A DNA stretch of 34,008 bases from Pseudomonadota bacterium (GTDB taxonomy: Bacteria > Pseudomonadota > Alphaproteobacteria > Rhodospirillales > Casp-alpha2), in NCBI GenBank assembly GCA_022564115.1, contig JADFMB010000005.1:1-34008 (forward strand), in the 5' to 3' direction. Position 1 is the first letter of the stretch. Every line of letters begins with the position of its first letter. Under the pieces are notes generated by a model. The model did no database searches. It was not told the DNA's origin and worked only from the letters and a program-made list of their open reading frames with translations. Shown here piece by piece: positions 7,501 through 15,389 of the stretch. The position numbers and the translations under genes are program-made.

Positions 7501-8992
7501 AATAGGGAAGACTGAGTTCTTTCCAGATAGAGTATTCCTTGCGAAAGGCGCTCAGGGATTCCCAGACACGCTTGAAATCACGGTCGGCCTTCGCTTCATC
7601 CCGAGCGACCTCGACCCAGGCCGCGTTTAGGGCTTCGAGGATTTCGCCGGGCCAGCGACGGACTTCAACGCCTTGGGCTTGCAGCTTTTTCAAGGCCTGG
7701 AACTGACTCGCTTCCCCTTCCGCTAATCCGTAACGGATGTTATCGCCGCAAACGGCCTCGATCTGGGCCTTGGCGGACACCGACAGGGAGCGCCATATCT
7801 TGAGGTTGATCATTAGTTCAAACAGCGTCGCCGGCTGGTGCCAGCCGGGAAAATAATAATTCTTGGCCATGCGGTGGAGACCCAGTTTCAAATCAATGGA
7901 CGGCATCGAAACCTCCGCCGCATCGATGGCGCCGGATTCAAAGGCGACGAAGATGTCACCCGAGGAAAGCTGCGTCGTGACGACGCCCAGCCTTTGCATG
8001 ACCTTGGCGCCAAGGCCGAAGAACCTCATTTTCAAACCTTTGAGGTCCTCGACGGTGCGAATGCGGTTGCGGAACCACCCCGATGCCTCGGGCGCAATCA
8101 GTCCGCAAAAGACGCTGTGAATGCCGTTGGCATGATAAATTTCCTCGAATTGTTCCTTGCCGCCGCCGAAATAAATCCATGCCAGGAATTCCTTTGCCGC
8201 CGGCCCGAAGGGAACCGCGGCGAACAATTGCAGGGCCGGAACCTTGTTGCCCCAGAACCCGGGCGTCGAAAAGGCGGCGTCGATGGCCCCGGCGCGGACG
8301 GCATCGAACATTTCCAAGGGCGGTACCAAGGTGCCGGGTTCGTAAAACTTGATTTCCAGCCTGCCGTCCGAAACCCGCCAAATATCCCGATCAAGCCTTT
8401 TCGCAAGTGTCCCCAGTTGCGGCAGGGTGCTGGCGTAGGCGCTGGCCATTTTCAGGTGCACGGTTTTCGGCCTGGCCGGTGGCGGGGCGTAGACCGGGGC
8501 GGGGGGTGCCCGAGGCGTTTCGGAATCGGCAACAGACTGAGGGGGATCGGTCTTGGCTTTTTCGGGCTTTGGGGAAAGCGCTTCACCGGATGCCAGTTGA
8601 CCTGATTTAGCGGGCTTTTTGGTGGCGATTTTCCCGGTGCCGATAATTTTTTCGGCACTCCTGCCGGTACCGGAAACCTTAACCCCCGGTGGGGTTTCAG
8701 AGGCCGCACCCGAAGGTGCCCCCGATGCCGTAGGCACATCGACTTGTTCAGGGAAAGGGGGGTGCCTGTTGTCCTTTTCCAGTTTTTCGACCGGCTTTGC
8801 GGACAATTTTTCAGCCTGCCGCGACGCCGGGGGAAGTGTCTTTTCAGCCGCCGGCAGGATCGCCTTGGCTTTCGGCGAAATGCCGGGAGAAACCTCGCTG
8901 CCGACCGGGTTTAGTCTTGGCGCGACGACCGTTGCGCCGACGACCACGCCGACAACGACGCCGATGACGATGCCGATGATCGCGTTGCGCAC
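7499..8992 (-). CDS. DctP-family TRAP transporter substrate-binding protein with membrane anchor and long linker
   Basis: A 497-residue protein with three parts. Residues 1-24 form a non-cleaved hydrophobic anchor with glycines spaced every four residues. Residues 25 to about 170 are a low-complexity linker rich in Pro, Lys, Ala and Ser. From about 175 to the end is a DctP-type solute-binding domain (HLKMASAYASTLPQL, YEPGTLVPPLEMFDAVRAGAIDAAF, LKGLKMRFFGLGAKVMQRLG, DAAEVSMPSIDLKLG, YYFPGWHQPATLFELMIN), close to the alpha-keto acid binding type. The GTG at 8992 has AGGGAG 8 bases upstream and gives the same MRN start as the TAXI protein; a longer version from 9037 is less likely. No permease subunits are nearby. 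A linker this long is unusual for a TRAP binding protein. Confidence 0.88.
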   Translation of the reverse strand: MRNAIIGIVIGVVVGVVVGATVVAPRLNPVGSEVSPGISPKAKAILPAAEKTLPPASRQAEKLSAKPVEKLEKDNRHPPFPEQVDVPTASGAPSGAASETPPGVKVSGTGRSAEKIIGTGKIATKKPAKSGQLASGEALSPKPEKAKTDPPQSVADSETPRAPPAPVYAPPPARPKTVHLKMASAYASTLPQLGTLAKRLDRDIWRVSDGRLEIKFYEPGTLVPPLEMFDAVRAGAIDAAFSTPGFWGNKVPALQLFAAVPFGPAAKEFLAWIYFGGGKEQFEEIYHANGIHSVFCGLIAPEASGWFRNRIRTVEDLKGLKMRFFGLGAKVMQRLGVVTTQLSSGDIFVAFESGAIDAAEVSMPSIDLKLGLHRMAKNYYFPGWHQPATLFELMINLKIWRSLSVSAKAQIEAVCGDNIRYGLAEGEASQFQALKKLQAQGVEVRRWPGEILEALNAAWVEVARDEAKADRDFKRVWESLSAFRKEYSIWKELSLPY

Positions 8993-9125
8993 CTCTTGCT
9001 CCCTGGTTTCCCCGTGCCCGCCGGGGAGTCCGGTCATGGACTTGGCGTTCCCCGTCTAGGGTGGTTACCCCGTTGCAGTCAGTCAAGCGGCTTGTTGGGA
9101 GGTTTGTTTGAAGGGAACGGTTAAG

Positions 9126-9156
9126 AAACCCCAGCGGGAAGGACCCACCGGGGTTT
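9126..9156 (-). terminator. Terminator hairpin downstream of tRNA-Pro
   Basis: A 13-bp stem (9126-9138 with 9144-9156, two G-U wobbles on the transcribed strand) with a 5-base loop lies 5 bases after the tRNA 3' end and runs into TTTCTTAA on the minus strand. Confidence 0.8.
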
Positions 9157-9161
9157 GGAAA

Positions 9162-9238
<77 letters not shown>

Positions 9239-9381
9239 ACAAATCCTTAAAAACGCTATTGGCTTCTTGGTATTATCGCCGCTGGCGGTTATAGCGCCCA
9301 GGTGCGGCGCGGGCAAGGAAAGGCGGGCAAGGCCTTTCCCGGGGCCGCGCCAGCCCTCCTGAGAAGCGGATTTTGGCGGCC

Positions 9382-10398
9382 TCAATAGGCGCGTTCGATG
9401 CAGAAATCGATAAGTTCGCTGAAAGCGCTTTTTTCCGCCCCGTCGGAGAAAATGCCAAGCGCGTCACGGGCGATGGCGCCATAGTGCCGGGCCCGTTCGA
9501 CGGAATCTTGAAGGGCGTTGTGTTTTTCCATCAGGTGCAGGGCGTGTTCGAAATCGCCTTCGTTTTGATCAAGATCCTCCACCGTGCGGCGCCAAAACGC
9601 CCGGTCTTCGTCATCGCCGCGCCTGAACGACAAGATCACCGGAAGGCTCATCTTGCCTTCCTTGAAATCGTCGCCGATGGACTTTCCGAATGTCGCCTGC
9701 TTGGCCGAATAATCGAGCACGTCATCGATCATCTGAAAGGCGATGCCGAGGTTCATGCCGAAGGAATCGAGCGCTTCCTCTTCGACCCGCGGCCGTGCGG
9801 CGACGACGGCGCCGATCCGGCAGGCGGCGGCGAACAATTGCGCCGTCTTCGACCGTATGACGTCCAAATAGGCCGTTTCGCTGGTTTCCGTGTCGTTGGC
9901 GGTGATCAACTGCATCACCTCGCCCTCGGCGATCACCGCCGAGGCGTTGGACAGAATCCCCAGCACCTCCAGCGATCCATCCTCGACCATCAGTTCGAAC
10001 GAGCGGCTGAACAGGAAATCGCCGACCAGGACGCTGGCTTTGTTGCCCCAAAGGGTATTGGCCGAAGCCAACCCTCGCCTGAGGTCGCTTTCGTCGACCA
10101 CGTCGTCATGTAAGAGGGTGGCGGTATGAATGAACTCGACACCAGCCGCCAACGCCACGTGACGAGTCCCGGAATAGCCACACATGCGGGCCGACGCCAG
10201 CGTCAGCATCGGGCGAAGCCGTTTGCCGCCGGCGGCGATGATATGCCCGGCCAATTGCGGGATCAATTTGACCGGGCTGTCCATGCGCTGGACGATCAGC
10301 TCATTGACCGCCTTGAGGTCTTCGGCGACCAACTCACTGAGGGGGTCGAGCGAAGGCTTGCGGCCCCGGTCACCGTCCAGACTGACGACAATGCCCAA
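9382..10398 (-). CDS. ispB: Polyprenyl diphosphate synthase (octa/decaprenyl type)
   Basis: Trans-prenyltransferase that builds the long isoprenoid tail of ubiquinone. Both aspartate-rich Mg-binding motifs are present: LLHDDVVDESDLRRG (D98, D99, D102) and FQMIDDVLDY (D225, D226, D229). GGKRLRPML (58-66) and the GDFLFSRSFELM segment are also typical. Length 338 fits. The TTG at 10398 was chosen because GGAGGA lies 8 bases upstream and the homologous N-terminus begins there; the frame stays open up to 10488. A perfect 21-bp palindrome sits just upstream of its ribosome site. It is divergent from the DUF2007/methyltransferase pair, a common alphaproteobacterial arrangement. Chain length cannot be read from the sequence with certainty. 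Confidence 0.95.
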   Translation of the reverse strand: MGIVVSLDGDRGRKPSLDPLSELVAEDLKAVNELIVQRMDSPVKLIPQLAGHIIAAGGKRLRPMLTLASARMCGYSGTRHVALAAGVEFIHTATLLHDDVVDESDLRRGLASANTLWGNKASVLVGDFLFSRSFELMVEDGSLEVLGILSNASAVIAEGEVMQLITANDTETSETAYLDVIRSKTAQLFAAACRIGAVVAARPRVEEEALDSFGMNLGIAFQMIDDVLDYSAKQATFGKSIGDDFKEGKMSLPVILSFRRGDDEDRAFWRRTVEDLDQNEGDFEHALHLMEKHNALQDSVERARHYGAIARDALGIFSDGAEKSAFSELIDFCIERAY

Positions 10399-10417
10399 GT
10401 TAAATCCTCCGAGGTTG

Positions 10418-10438
10418 CTTGACGCTTTAAGCGTCAAG
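10418..10438. promoter_or_regulatory. Perfect 21-bp palindrome upstream of the polyprenyl synthase gene
   Basis: CTTGACGCTT and AAGCGTCAAG flank one central base. It is 20 bp upstream of the TTG start of ispB and 97 bp from the DUF2007 start. It could be an operator in the divergent promoter or a hairpin in the ispB leader that affects access to the adjacent GGAGGA site. Confidence 0.55.
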
Positions 10439-10534
10439 GCCGAGCATGGGCGAATTGAATTAGTTGAATCATGAAACGGCGCCGCCAAGGGGTCAAGCTC
10501 GTTGGCCTATCGGCAAGAAAGGAGACCCTCGGCA

Positions 10535-10765
10535 ATGGAGGAATTGGTGCGCACCAACGACCCGGTGTTGCTGTCTTGGCTGACCACCCAACTGGCGGAG
10601 GAAAACATCGAGGCCGTGGTGTTTGACGCCCACACAAGCGTCATGGAAGGCAGCATTTCGGCCATCCAGCGCCGGGTCATGGTCGACTCCGAAGATCTGG
10701 CCAGGGCCCGGCAAGTTCTGGCCGAGGCCGAAATCATCCAGACCGGCGGCCGCCCCGTTGCCTGA
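10535..10765 (+). CDS. DUF2007 small protein
   Basis: A 76-residue cytoplasmic protein of the DUF2007 family (annotated in databases as putative signal transducing protein; real function unknown). It has the family features MEELVRTNDPVLLSWLTTQLAEENIEAVVFDAHTS and a C-terminal RRVMVDSEDLARARQVLAEA, an alpha/beta fold of PII-like size. The ATG at 10535 follows AAGGAG by 11 bases. Its stop overlaps the likely start of the next gene, so the two are probably co-translated. Confidence 0.85.
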   Translation: MEELVRTNDPVLLSWLTTQLAEENIEAVVFDAHTSVMEGSISAIQRRVMVDSEDLARARQVLAEAEIIQTGGRPVA

Positions 10766-11555
10766 GCCGGATTGTGAAATAAGCCGCGACAACCTACTCG
10801 GCGGGCGGGTGACGATCCTGCAGCCGGCCGGCGGCTACCGTACCGCCATCGATCCGATATTGCTGGCCGCGGCGGTCCCCGCCCAGCCAGGAGAAACGAT
10901 CTTGGATGCGGGCTCCGGCACCGGCGCGGCGGCGTTGGCGTTGGCGGCGCGCCTCGAAGGTGTCCACGTCGTCGGCCTTGACTGCGAACCGGGCTTCATC
11001 GGACTGGCCCGAAACAGCGCCGAGGAAAGCGGCTTGTCCCAATCCATCCGCTTCGTCGAAGGCGATTTGCTGTCGCCGCCGTCGGACCTGGTGGCCGGAA
11101 GTTTCGATCATGTGATGGCCAATCCGCCTTATCTGGCGGCGGCAAGCGGCAACCCGCCAGCCGATGCGGCGAAGCGGGCGGCAACCGTCGAAAGCGGGGC
11201 CCGGCTCGACGATTGGCTCGGGTTTTTGCTGACCATGGCGCGTCCGGGCGGCACCGTCACCGTTATCCACCGTTACGACCGCAAGGACGAGGTCATCGCC
11301 GGGCTTGGCGTGGAGGGGGGCGGTCTGGTGGTTTTTCCGTTGTGGGCGAAAGCACAAGAGGCGAGGAGCGGCATTAGCCGCGACAGGGACAAAAATAAAC
11401 AGGGCGAAGGCGCTAAAAGGGTGATCGTCCAGGGCCGCAAGGATGGGGTGGGTAAGACGCGGACGGCGGCGGGCCTGGTTCTGCATCGGCAAGACGGGGC
11501 CTTTACGCCCGAGGCCGAAGCGGTCCTCCGCGACGCTCATGCACTTGCGCTCTAG
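10758..11555 (+). CDS. TrmN6-like class I SAM-dependent N6-adenine methyltransferase
   Basis: A 265-residue methyltransferase of the tRNA1(Val) (adenine-37-N6) type. It has the SAM motif ILDAGSGTG (48-56) and the NPPY motif (122-125) of N6-adenine methyltransferases, with GGYRTAIDPILLAA near the N-terminus and RVIVQGRKDG near the C-terminus, both typical. Between PLWAKA and AKRVIVQG, homologues have a short loop; here about 19 residues (200-218) are inserted, and the DNA of this insert (11355-11390) matches the GAGGCGGGGACGG repeat found in asnB and glyQ. The TTG at 10758 overlaps the DUF2007 stop by 8 bases; no better start is visible. The tRNA target is inferred from family only. Confidence 0.88.
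   Translation: MPEPDCEISRDNLLGGRVTILQPAGGYRTAIDPILLAAAVPAQPGETILDAGSGTGAAALALAARLEGVHVVGLDCEPGFIGLARNSAEESGLSQSIRFVEGDLLSPPSDLVAGSFDHVMANPPYLAAASGNPPADAAKRAATVESGARLDDWLGFLLTMARPGGTVTVIHRYDRKDEVIAGLGVEGGGLVVFPLWAKAQEARSGISRDRDKNKQGEGAKRVIVQGRKDGVGKTRTAAGLVLHRQDGAFTPEAEAVLRDAHALAL
11355..11390 (+). repeat. Diverged copy of the GAGGCGGGGACGG/CGGACAGGGAC repeat inside the methyltransferase gene
   Basis: The left half reads CAAGAGGCGAGGAGCGG and the right half CCGCGACAGGGAC, separated by ATTAG-type loop sequence. It is in the same orientation and left-half reading frame (QEA..G) as the copies in glyQ and asnB, and is the most diverged of the set. Confidence 0.65.
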
Positions 11556-11850
11556 GCCACATACTCATTAATTCGGAAACCAGTTATACATCAATAGGTT
11601 AAGGTCAAGGAGGGCGGTATTTGTTTGATGAAGACTTGTTAAGTTTCAATGCCTTAACCGTTTATGAGTCGGTGACCTAGACTTAATTTCCGTCCAAAAG
11701 TTCTTCGAAGCCTTATTTCTGCGATATTTCAAATTAAAAGAAGAAATCCTGTAACTTTTACAACTTTAATGATACATTTCAATCGTTTCCAGAAAACCCT
11801 CTAAAACCAAATAAAAAAAATCTGACGTATTATTCGGGGTGGGCTGACGG
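11556..11850. other. AT-rich intergenic region
   Basis: About 295 bp without a gene, much richer in A and T than the flanking core genes. It contains a TATTAT hexamer (11829-11834) about 17 bp before the coiled-coil start that could act as a -10 box, but no convincing -35 partner. The composition change starts within it and continues through the next gene. Confidence 0.6.
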
Positions 11851-13314
11851 ATGGCTGCTAGTAAATCTCAGAAAGAATTGGCTGAAATCAAACGCCTAGT
11901 GAAAAAAGGACTGGCAGCAGCTACTTCTGTAGATTTTTCTAAGGCTATTAACCGCCTGAAATTACGTGCTAAGGCGGCACGAAGAACCAGCAAAATAAAC
12001 AGAAATTTAATGATGTTAACCGCGGCGTCGGTGGCTGGAGGTTTGTTCTATGCGGCCGTATGGGATGTTGGCATTGTGGCTCGAACGAAAGTGGATCAAG
12101 AACAAGTCAGAATTGCAAATAGAGAAGCTAAAAATGTAAACGCGGCAGTTAGCCTCGCTTCGAAAACCGTCGAGAATAAAGAAAAAGAACTCCGCGAGAC
12201 GCAACGACAAGAAAAAATTGATCAAGCAAGTCTAACTAAGGCGAAAAAAGCTGCTGAAAAAGCAGCAGAAGAAGCCGAAAAAGCTATTGAAAAATTTATT
12301 GAAGCTTCGAGAGAAGTGGTGAAAGTGGAAGCTGCGAAAAAGATAGCGGCTGATCTTCTTGAGAGTGAGAAGCTGGCCTACGATGAAATAATAAATAATC
12401 TCGCCTCATTTCGGACTGAAAGAAACACTGTCAAAGTTCGTTTTGAAGAAGCGGAATCCGACTCCTTATCCAGTAAGGAAATTGCCAAAATTAAGGCCTA
12501 TGAGGCGAAACAAGCCCGTGAAAAGGCCGAGAGAGAAACTGACCAAACGCTTGTCGAAAATCTTAAAAAGGAAGCCAATGAAAAAACCAATATCAAAAAT
12601 AGGACTGATGAAATTGCAAAAAAAGCTAAAGAAAAATTGCGAATTGAACGCGAAGCATATGTGTTGATTCGAGAAAAAGTTCAATCAAGTGAGAACAAAG
12701 CTGCTGATGCTGAAAAGAAACTTGCGGAAAAGGTAGCTGCCGACGAAGCCGCCAAGGAAAGATTTGATCGAGCCGTCCAAACTCAAGAGGCGGCCAAAAA
12801 TAAAGCAAATTCAGCTCTTGCCCTAGCAAGCACTATTGATAAAAGAATCACTGCTTTGGAAACCAAACTGTCCCAAGCTGCCGAAAAAAGTGCCAAAGCA
12901 ATTTCCAAGGCAGAAACAGAGTTGAATGACGCAAAAACAGCGCTTGAAAATGCCAAACGAAGATCAGAAGAAGCCAAGGAATTTGTAGGTATCGTATCCT
13001 TGGGAGAAACCGATATTCCAACGACGGCCGTAAGAAGCGCTCTACTCGCGGCTGGCGTTGGCATAGTCATTCTTCTGATTCAGAATTTTGCTAATTCGAT
13101 GCGATTTTACGCCCTTCTTGGAGAATTTTACGACTCGCAAGCCGACGCATTTCTTGCCGCGAACAGTAATTCGGATCTTTCAGTAACGTATCTGAAGGAG
13201 TTTCCACCAAAAGGGATTGATTTCGGTAAGACCCCAACCAGTCTCTACGAAAAGGCATTGGACTTGGTTGGCAAATTTGGAAAATCCAATCCGAAAGCCG
13301 CGCATCCGGACTGA
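11851..13314 (+). CDS. Membrane-anchored long coiled-coil protein, unknown function
   Basis: I do not recognise this 487-residue protein. Residues 1-52 are basic and probably cytoplasmic. A first membrane segment lies at about 53-72 (LTAASVAGGLFYAAVWDVGIV). Residues 80-385 are a near-continuous Ala/Lys/Glu-rich coiled coil reminiscent of TolA but without its repeats. A second membrane segment lies at about 394-413 (SALLAAGVGIVILLIQNFANS). A soluble C-terminus of about 75 residues follows. The likely topology is both ends in the cytoplasm with a coiled-coil loop of about 320 residues in the periplasm. Codon use is AT-rich and lysine codons are mostly AAA, unlike neighbours, which suggests recent transfer. 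It stands alone between the methyltransferase and S49 peptidase genes, which are often adjacent in relatives. Confidence 0.85.
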   Translation: MAASKSQKELAEIKRLVKKGLAAATSVDFSKAINRLKLRAKAARRTSKINRNLMMLTAASVAGGLFYAAVWDVGIVARTKVDQEQVRIANREAKNVNAAVSLASKTVENKEKELRETQRQEKIDQASLTKAKKAAEKAAEEAEKAIEKFIEASREVVKVEAAKKIAADLLESEKLAYDEIINNLASFRTERNTVKVRFEEAESDSLSSKEIAKIKAYEAKQAREKAERETDQTLVENLKKEANEKTNIKNRTDEIAKKAKEKLRIEREAYVLIREKVQSSENKAADAEKKLAEKVAADEAAKERFDRAVQTQEAAKNKANSALALASTIDKRITALETKLSQAAEKSAKAISKAETELNDAKTALENAKRRSEEAKEFVGIVSLGETDIPTTAVRSALLAAGVGIVILLIQNFANSMRFYALLGEFYDSQADAFLAANSNSDLSVTYLKEFPPKGIDFGKTPTSLYEKALDLVGKFGKSNPKAAHPD

Positions 13315-13449
13315 GTTCTACCTATCCGGATTTATGACAGTTAATGCTTTAGGTTGGCATTCCGCGACGCTCGGCCGTTGGTTCTATAGGCACTTTGAAA
13401 GGCGGCGTTGATTGCCCGGGTTGAGCCAATTGGCTATGATTCCCCGGTT

Positions 13450-14337
13450 ATGCCCGCATTATCGTTCATCGACCGATTCCGCCAACCCCGGCCGGTCGTC
13501 GCCGTGCTCCGTTTCGACGGCGTCATCGGCAGCCTGGGTCGCCTTCGCCGCGGCCTGACGCTCGCCGGCACGGGGGACGCCATCGAACGGGCCTTCAAGC
13601 TCCGGCGTTTGAAGGCGGTCGCCCTGGCCGTCAATTCGCCGGGCGGCTCGCCGGTGCAGTCGGCCTTGATGGCCAAGCGCATCCGTGACCTGGCGGAGGA
13701 AAAAGAGGTGCCCGTCTATGCCTTCGCCGAGGACGTGGCGGCGTCGGGAGGGTATTGGCTGGCCTTGGCGGCGGACGAGATTTACGCCGCGGAAAGTTCG
13801 ATCATCGGTTCGATCGGCGTCGTCTCGGGCGGTTTCGGGTTCACCGGGTTGATCAAGCGCCTTGGCATAGAGCGCAGGTTGCATGCGGCCGGTGAAAAGA
13901 AGGCGATGCTGGACCCTTTCCAGCCTGAAAAGCCGTCGGATATCAAGCATCTTAAAGGCCTTCAAAAGGACATCCACGAAAGCTTCGTGGCCATGGTCCG
14001 CGAACGCCGGGGCAAGCGTCTCAAGGGCAAGCGGAAGGAGCTTTTCTCGGGCGCCTTCTGGACCGGAACGCGGGCCCTGGAAATGGGCCTCATAGACGGC
14101 ATCGGCGATCTGAACGGGGTCATGCGCGACAAGTTCGGCGACAAGGTGAAGCTCAAACGCATCGGTGGCAGAACCCCCTTCTGGCGCCGCCGGTTCGGTT
14201 TTTCCGGGGCCTTCGGCGGTTCGCCGGGGTTTGCGGCGGGGATCGCCCCGGGGATCGCCACGGCGCCCGAGGATTGGGCCGCTTCGGCCATCGCCGCCAT
14301 CGAGGAACGCCTGATCTGGAACCGCTTCGGGCTTTAG
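13450..14337 (+). CDS. S49 family serine peptidase (SppA/SohB-like)
   Basis: A 295-residue signal-peptide-peptidase-type protease. The family core is clear: VVAVLRFDGVIG, ALAVNSPGGSPVQSALM, then AEDVAASGGYWLALAADEIYA with the nucleophile serine (S99) and SSIIGSIGVVSG. The general-base lysine is probably in AAGEKKAMLDPF (about K151). The C-terminal GTRALEMGLIDGIGDL is also typical. No obvious signal peptide or membrane segment is present from this start, so it resembles short single-domain members rather than full SppA. A TTG at 13408 with GAAAGGCGG upstream would add 14 residues and is a real alternative start. The gene ends 70 bp before an 11-bp tandem array. Confidence 0.9.
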   Translation: MPALSFIDRFRQPRPVVAVLRFDGVIGSLGRLRRGLTLAGTGDAIERAFKLRRLKAVALAVNSPGGSPVQSALMAKRIRDLAEEKEVPVYAFAEDVAASGGYWLALAADEIYAAESSIIGSIGVVSGGFGFTGLIKRLGIERRLHAAGEKKAMLDPFQPEKPSDIKHLKGLQKDIHESFVAMVRERRGKRLKGKRKELFSGAFWTGTRALEMGLIDGIGDLNGVMRDKFGDKVKLKRIGGRTPFWRRRFGFSGAFGGSPGFAAGIAPGIATAPEDWAASAIAAIEERLIWNRFGL

Positions 14338-14405
14338 CCGCCACCGGCCAAAAACCTACAAGTCATTGATAGCAAAGGAAACTCCTTTCGCCCAGTTTTT
14401 CCACG

Positions 14406-14502
14406 GTGGGCAATGGTGGACATCGGTCGGCATTCGGTGTGCAAACGGTGGGCATGGGGTGGACAGGGGGTGGACATTCGGTGGACATTCGGTGGTTATC
14501 GG
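14406..14502. repeat. Nine-unit tandem array of a degenerate 11-bp motif
   Basis: Units begin with GTGG or a close variant at 14406, 14416, 14426, 14437, 14448, 14459, 14470, 14481 and 14492, and resemble GTGGACATTCG. Units at 14470 and 14481 are identical. The first two units are 10 bp and the rest 11 bp, so the motif recurs on one face of the helix. On the minus strand it reads as repeated TGTCCACC. It lies in non-coding sequence downstream of the S49 peptidase. Confidence 0.8.
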
Positions 14503-15002
14503 GTGGTTTTTTAAAACGTTTCGACGGCGGGGAAAGGCGTTCAAACATGGTGGTTCCGGGGAGGCGCCGGGGGGTGCGCCGGGGGGCATCGTGGGGCTCC
14601 ACGCGGGGCCCCCAGGACGCCAGGGCAAAAAAAGAACGCGAGCGTCCCTATGCGCCCCCCGGGATGTGGGTTGACGTGGGTTGACGGGGGTAAAAACTAT
14701 TCACGATGTCAAAGAGCGATATTGATAGTAAGAACGAAAACAGAACAATAAAAATATAAACCTGTCCGCCGGGTTTTTCAAGGGGCTGGAACGAGAAACC
14801 CAAGGCAATCGCTTTTGGCCGCCTCGGGCTTCGAGATCGCCGCCCCCGACGACCCGCGCCGCCGCCGCCGATTGCGCCGCCATCTCCGCCCTAAGATCCT
14901 CTGCTTGAGCTACCGGGGGACGAGGCCGTTCTCCGCGACGCCGGGGCGTTAGCCTTATAGGCGTCCTTGACCCCTCAACCGCCGGGCCCTAGAAAGGCGG
15001 CC
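14503..15002. other. Gene-free stretch of mixed composition
   Basis: About 500 bp with no gene I can support. It holds GC-rich direct repeats (GCGCCGGGGGG twice near 14563-14588), a hairpin CGTGG/CCACG (about 14590-14603), tandem GTGGGTTGAC (14665-14684), an AT-rich patch (14696-14762) and then GC-rich sequence up to the zinc-ribbon gene. Small reading frames on both strands here are low-complexity and lack ribosome sites. Confidence 0.6.
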
Positions 15003-15302
15003 ATGTTTGGTTTCAGCATTCAGAAACTCCTGTTTACCGTCGCCGTCATCGCCGCCGTCTGGTACGGCTTCAAGTGGGTCGGCCGGATGAAGAAAGTCCG
15101 CGAACGCGAGGCCAGGGAAAGGCTCCGCCGCCAGGCCGGCAACGGCGGTGGCGGCGGAACCGGCGAATCCGGCGAATCCGGCGCCGGGGGAAGCGTTTCC
15201 GGGGTTGCCGAGGAGATGGTCGAATGCCCGGCTTGCGGCGCCTTCGTCGCCGCCACGGGGGCAAAGTCCTGCGGCAAGGAGGAGTGCCCCTTTCTGGGCT
15301 GA
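15003..15302 (+). CDS. Small membrane-anchored protein with C-terminal four-cysteine cluster
   Basis: A 99-residue protein with an N-terminal membrane segment (about 7-25), a basic charged helix (28-44), a Gly/Ser/Glu linker (45-66) and a C-terminal zinc-ribbon-like module with C75-x2-C78 and C90-x4-C95. The ATG at 15003 is preceded by AAAGG. Similar short proteins upstream of glyQ occur in alphaproteobacteria, but I know of no assigned function. Zinc binding is inferred from the cysteine spacing. Confidence 0.8.
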   Translation: MFGFSIQKLLFTVAVIAAVWYGFKWVGRMKKVREREARERLRRQAGNGGGGGTGESGESGAGGSVSGVAEEMVECPACGAFVAATGAKSCGKEECPFLG

Positions 15303-15389
15303 GTTCGCCCAAGGGACTTCACTTGACCCTCCCCCGGGTGCTCGGTAATTTCGCTACCGCACAATAATTCCAAAAAAGGCCCCGGCGCG

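Noticed and set aside
14406-14502. CRISPR array
   Set aside because: Units are 11 bp and contiguous, with no spacers and no cas genes in the window.
14363-14628. Small Pro/Cys-rich frames on the minus strand over the 11-bp array
   Set aside because: The MSTECPP-like peptides come from the non-coding tandem array, whose unit is not a multiple of three; no ribosome site.
14700-14940. tRNA-like sequence (GTAGCTCAAGCAGAGGAT) on the minus strand
   Set aside because: It resembles a D-arm but no cloverleaf with anticodon stem and T-arm can be formed.
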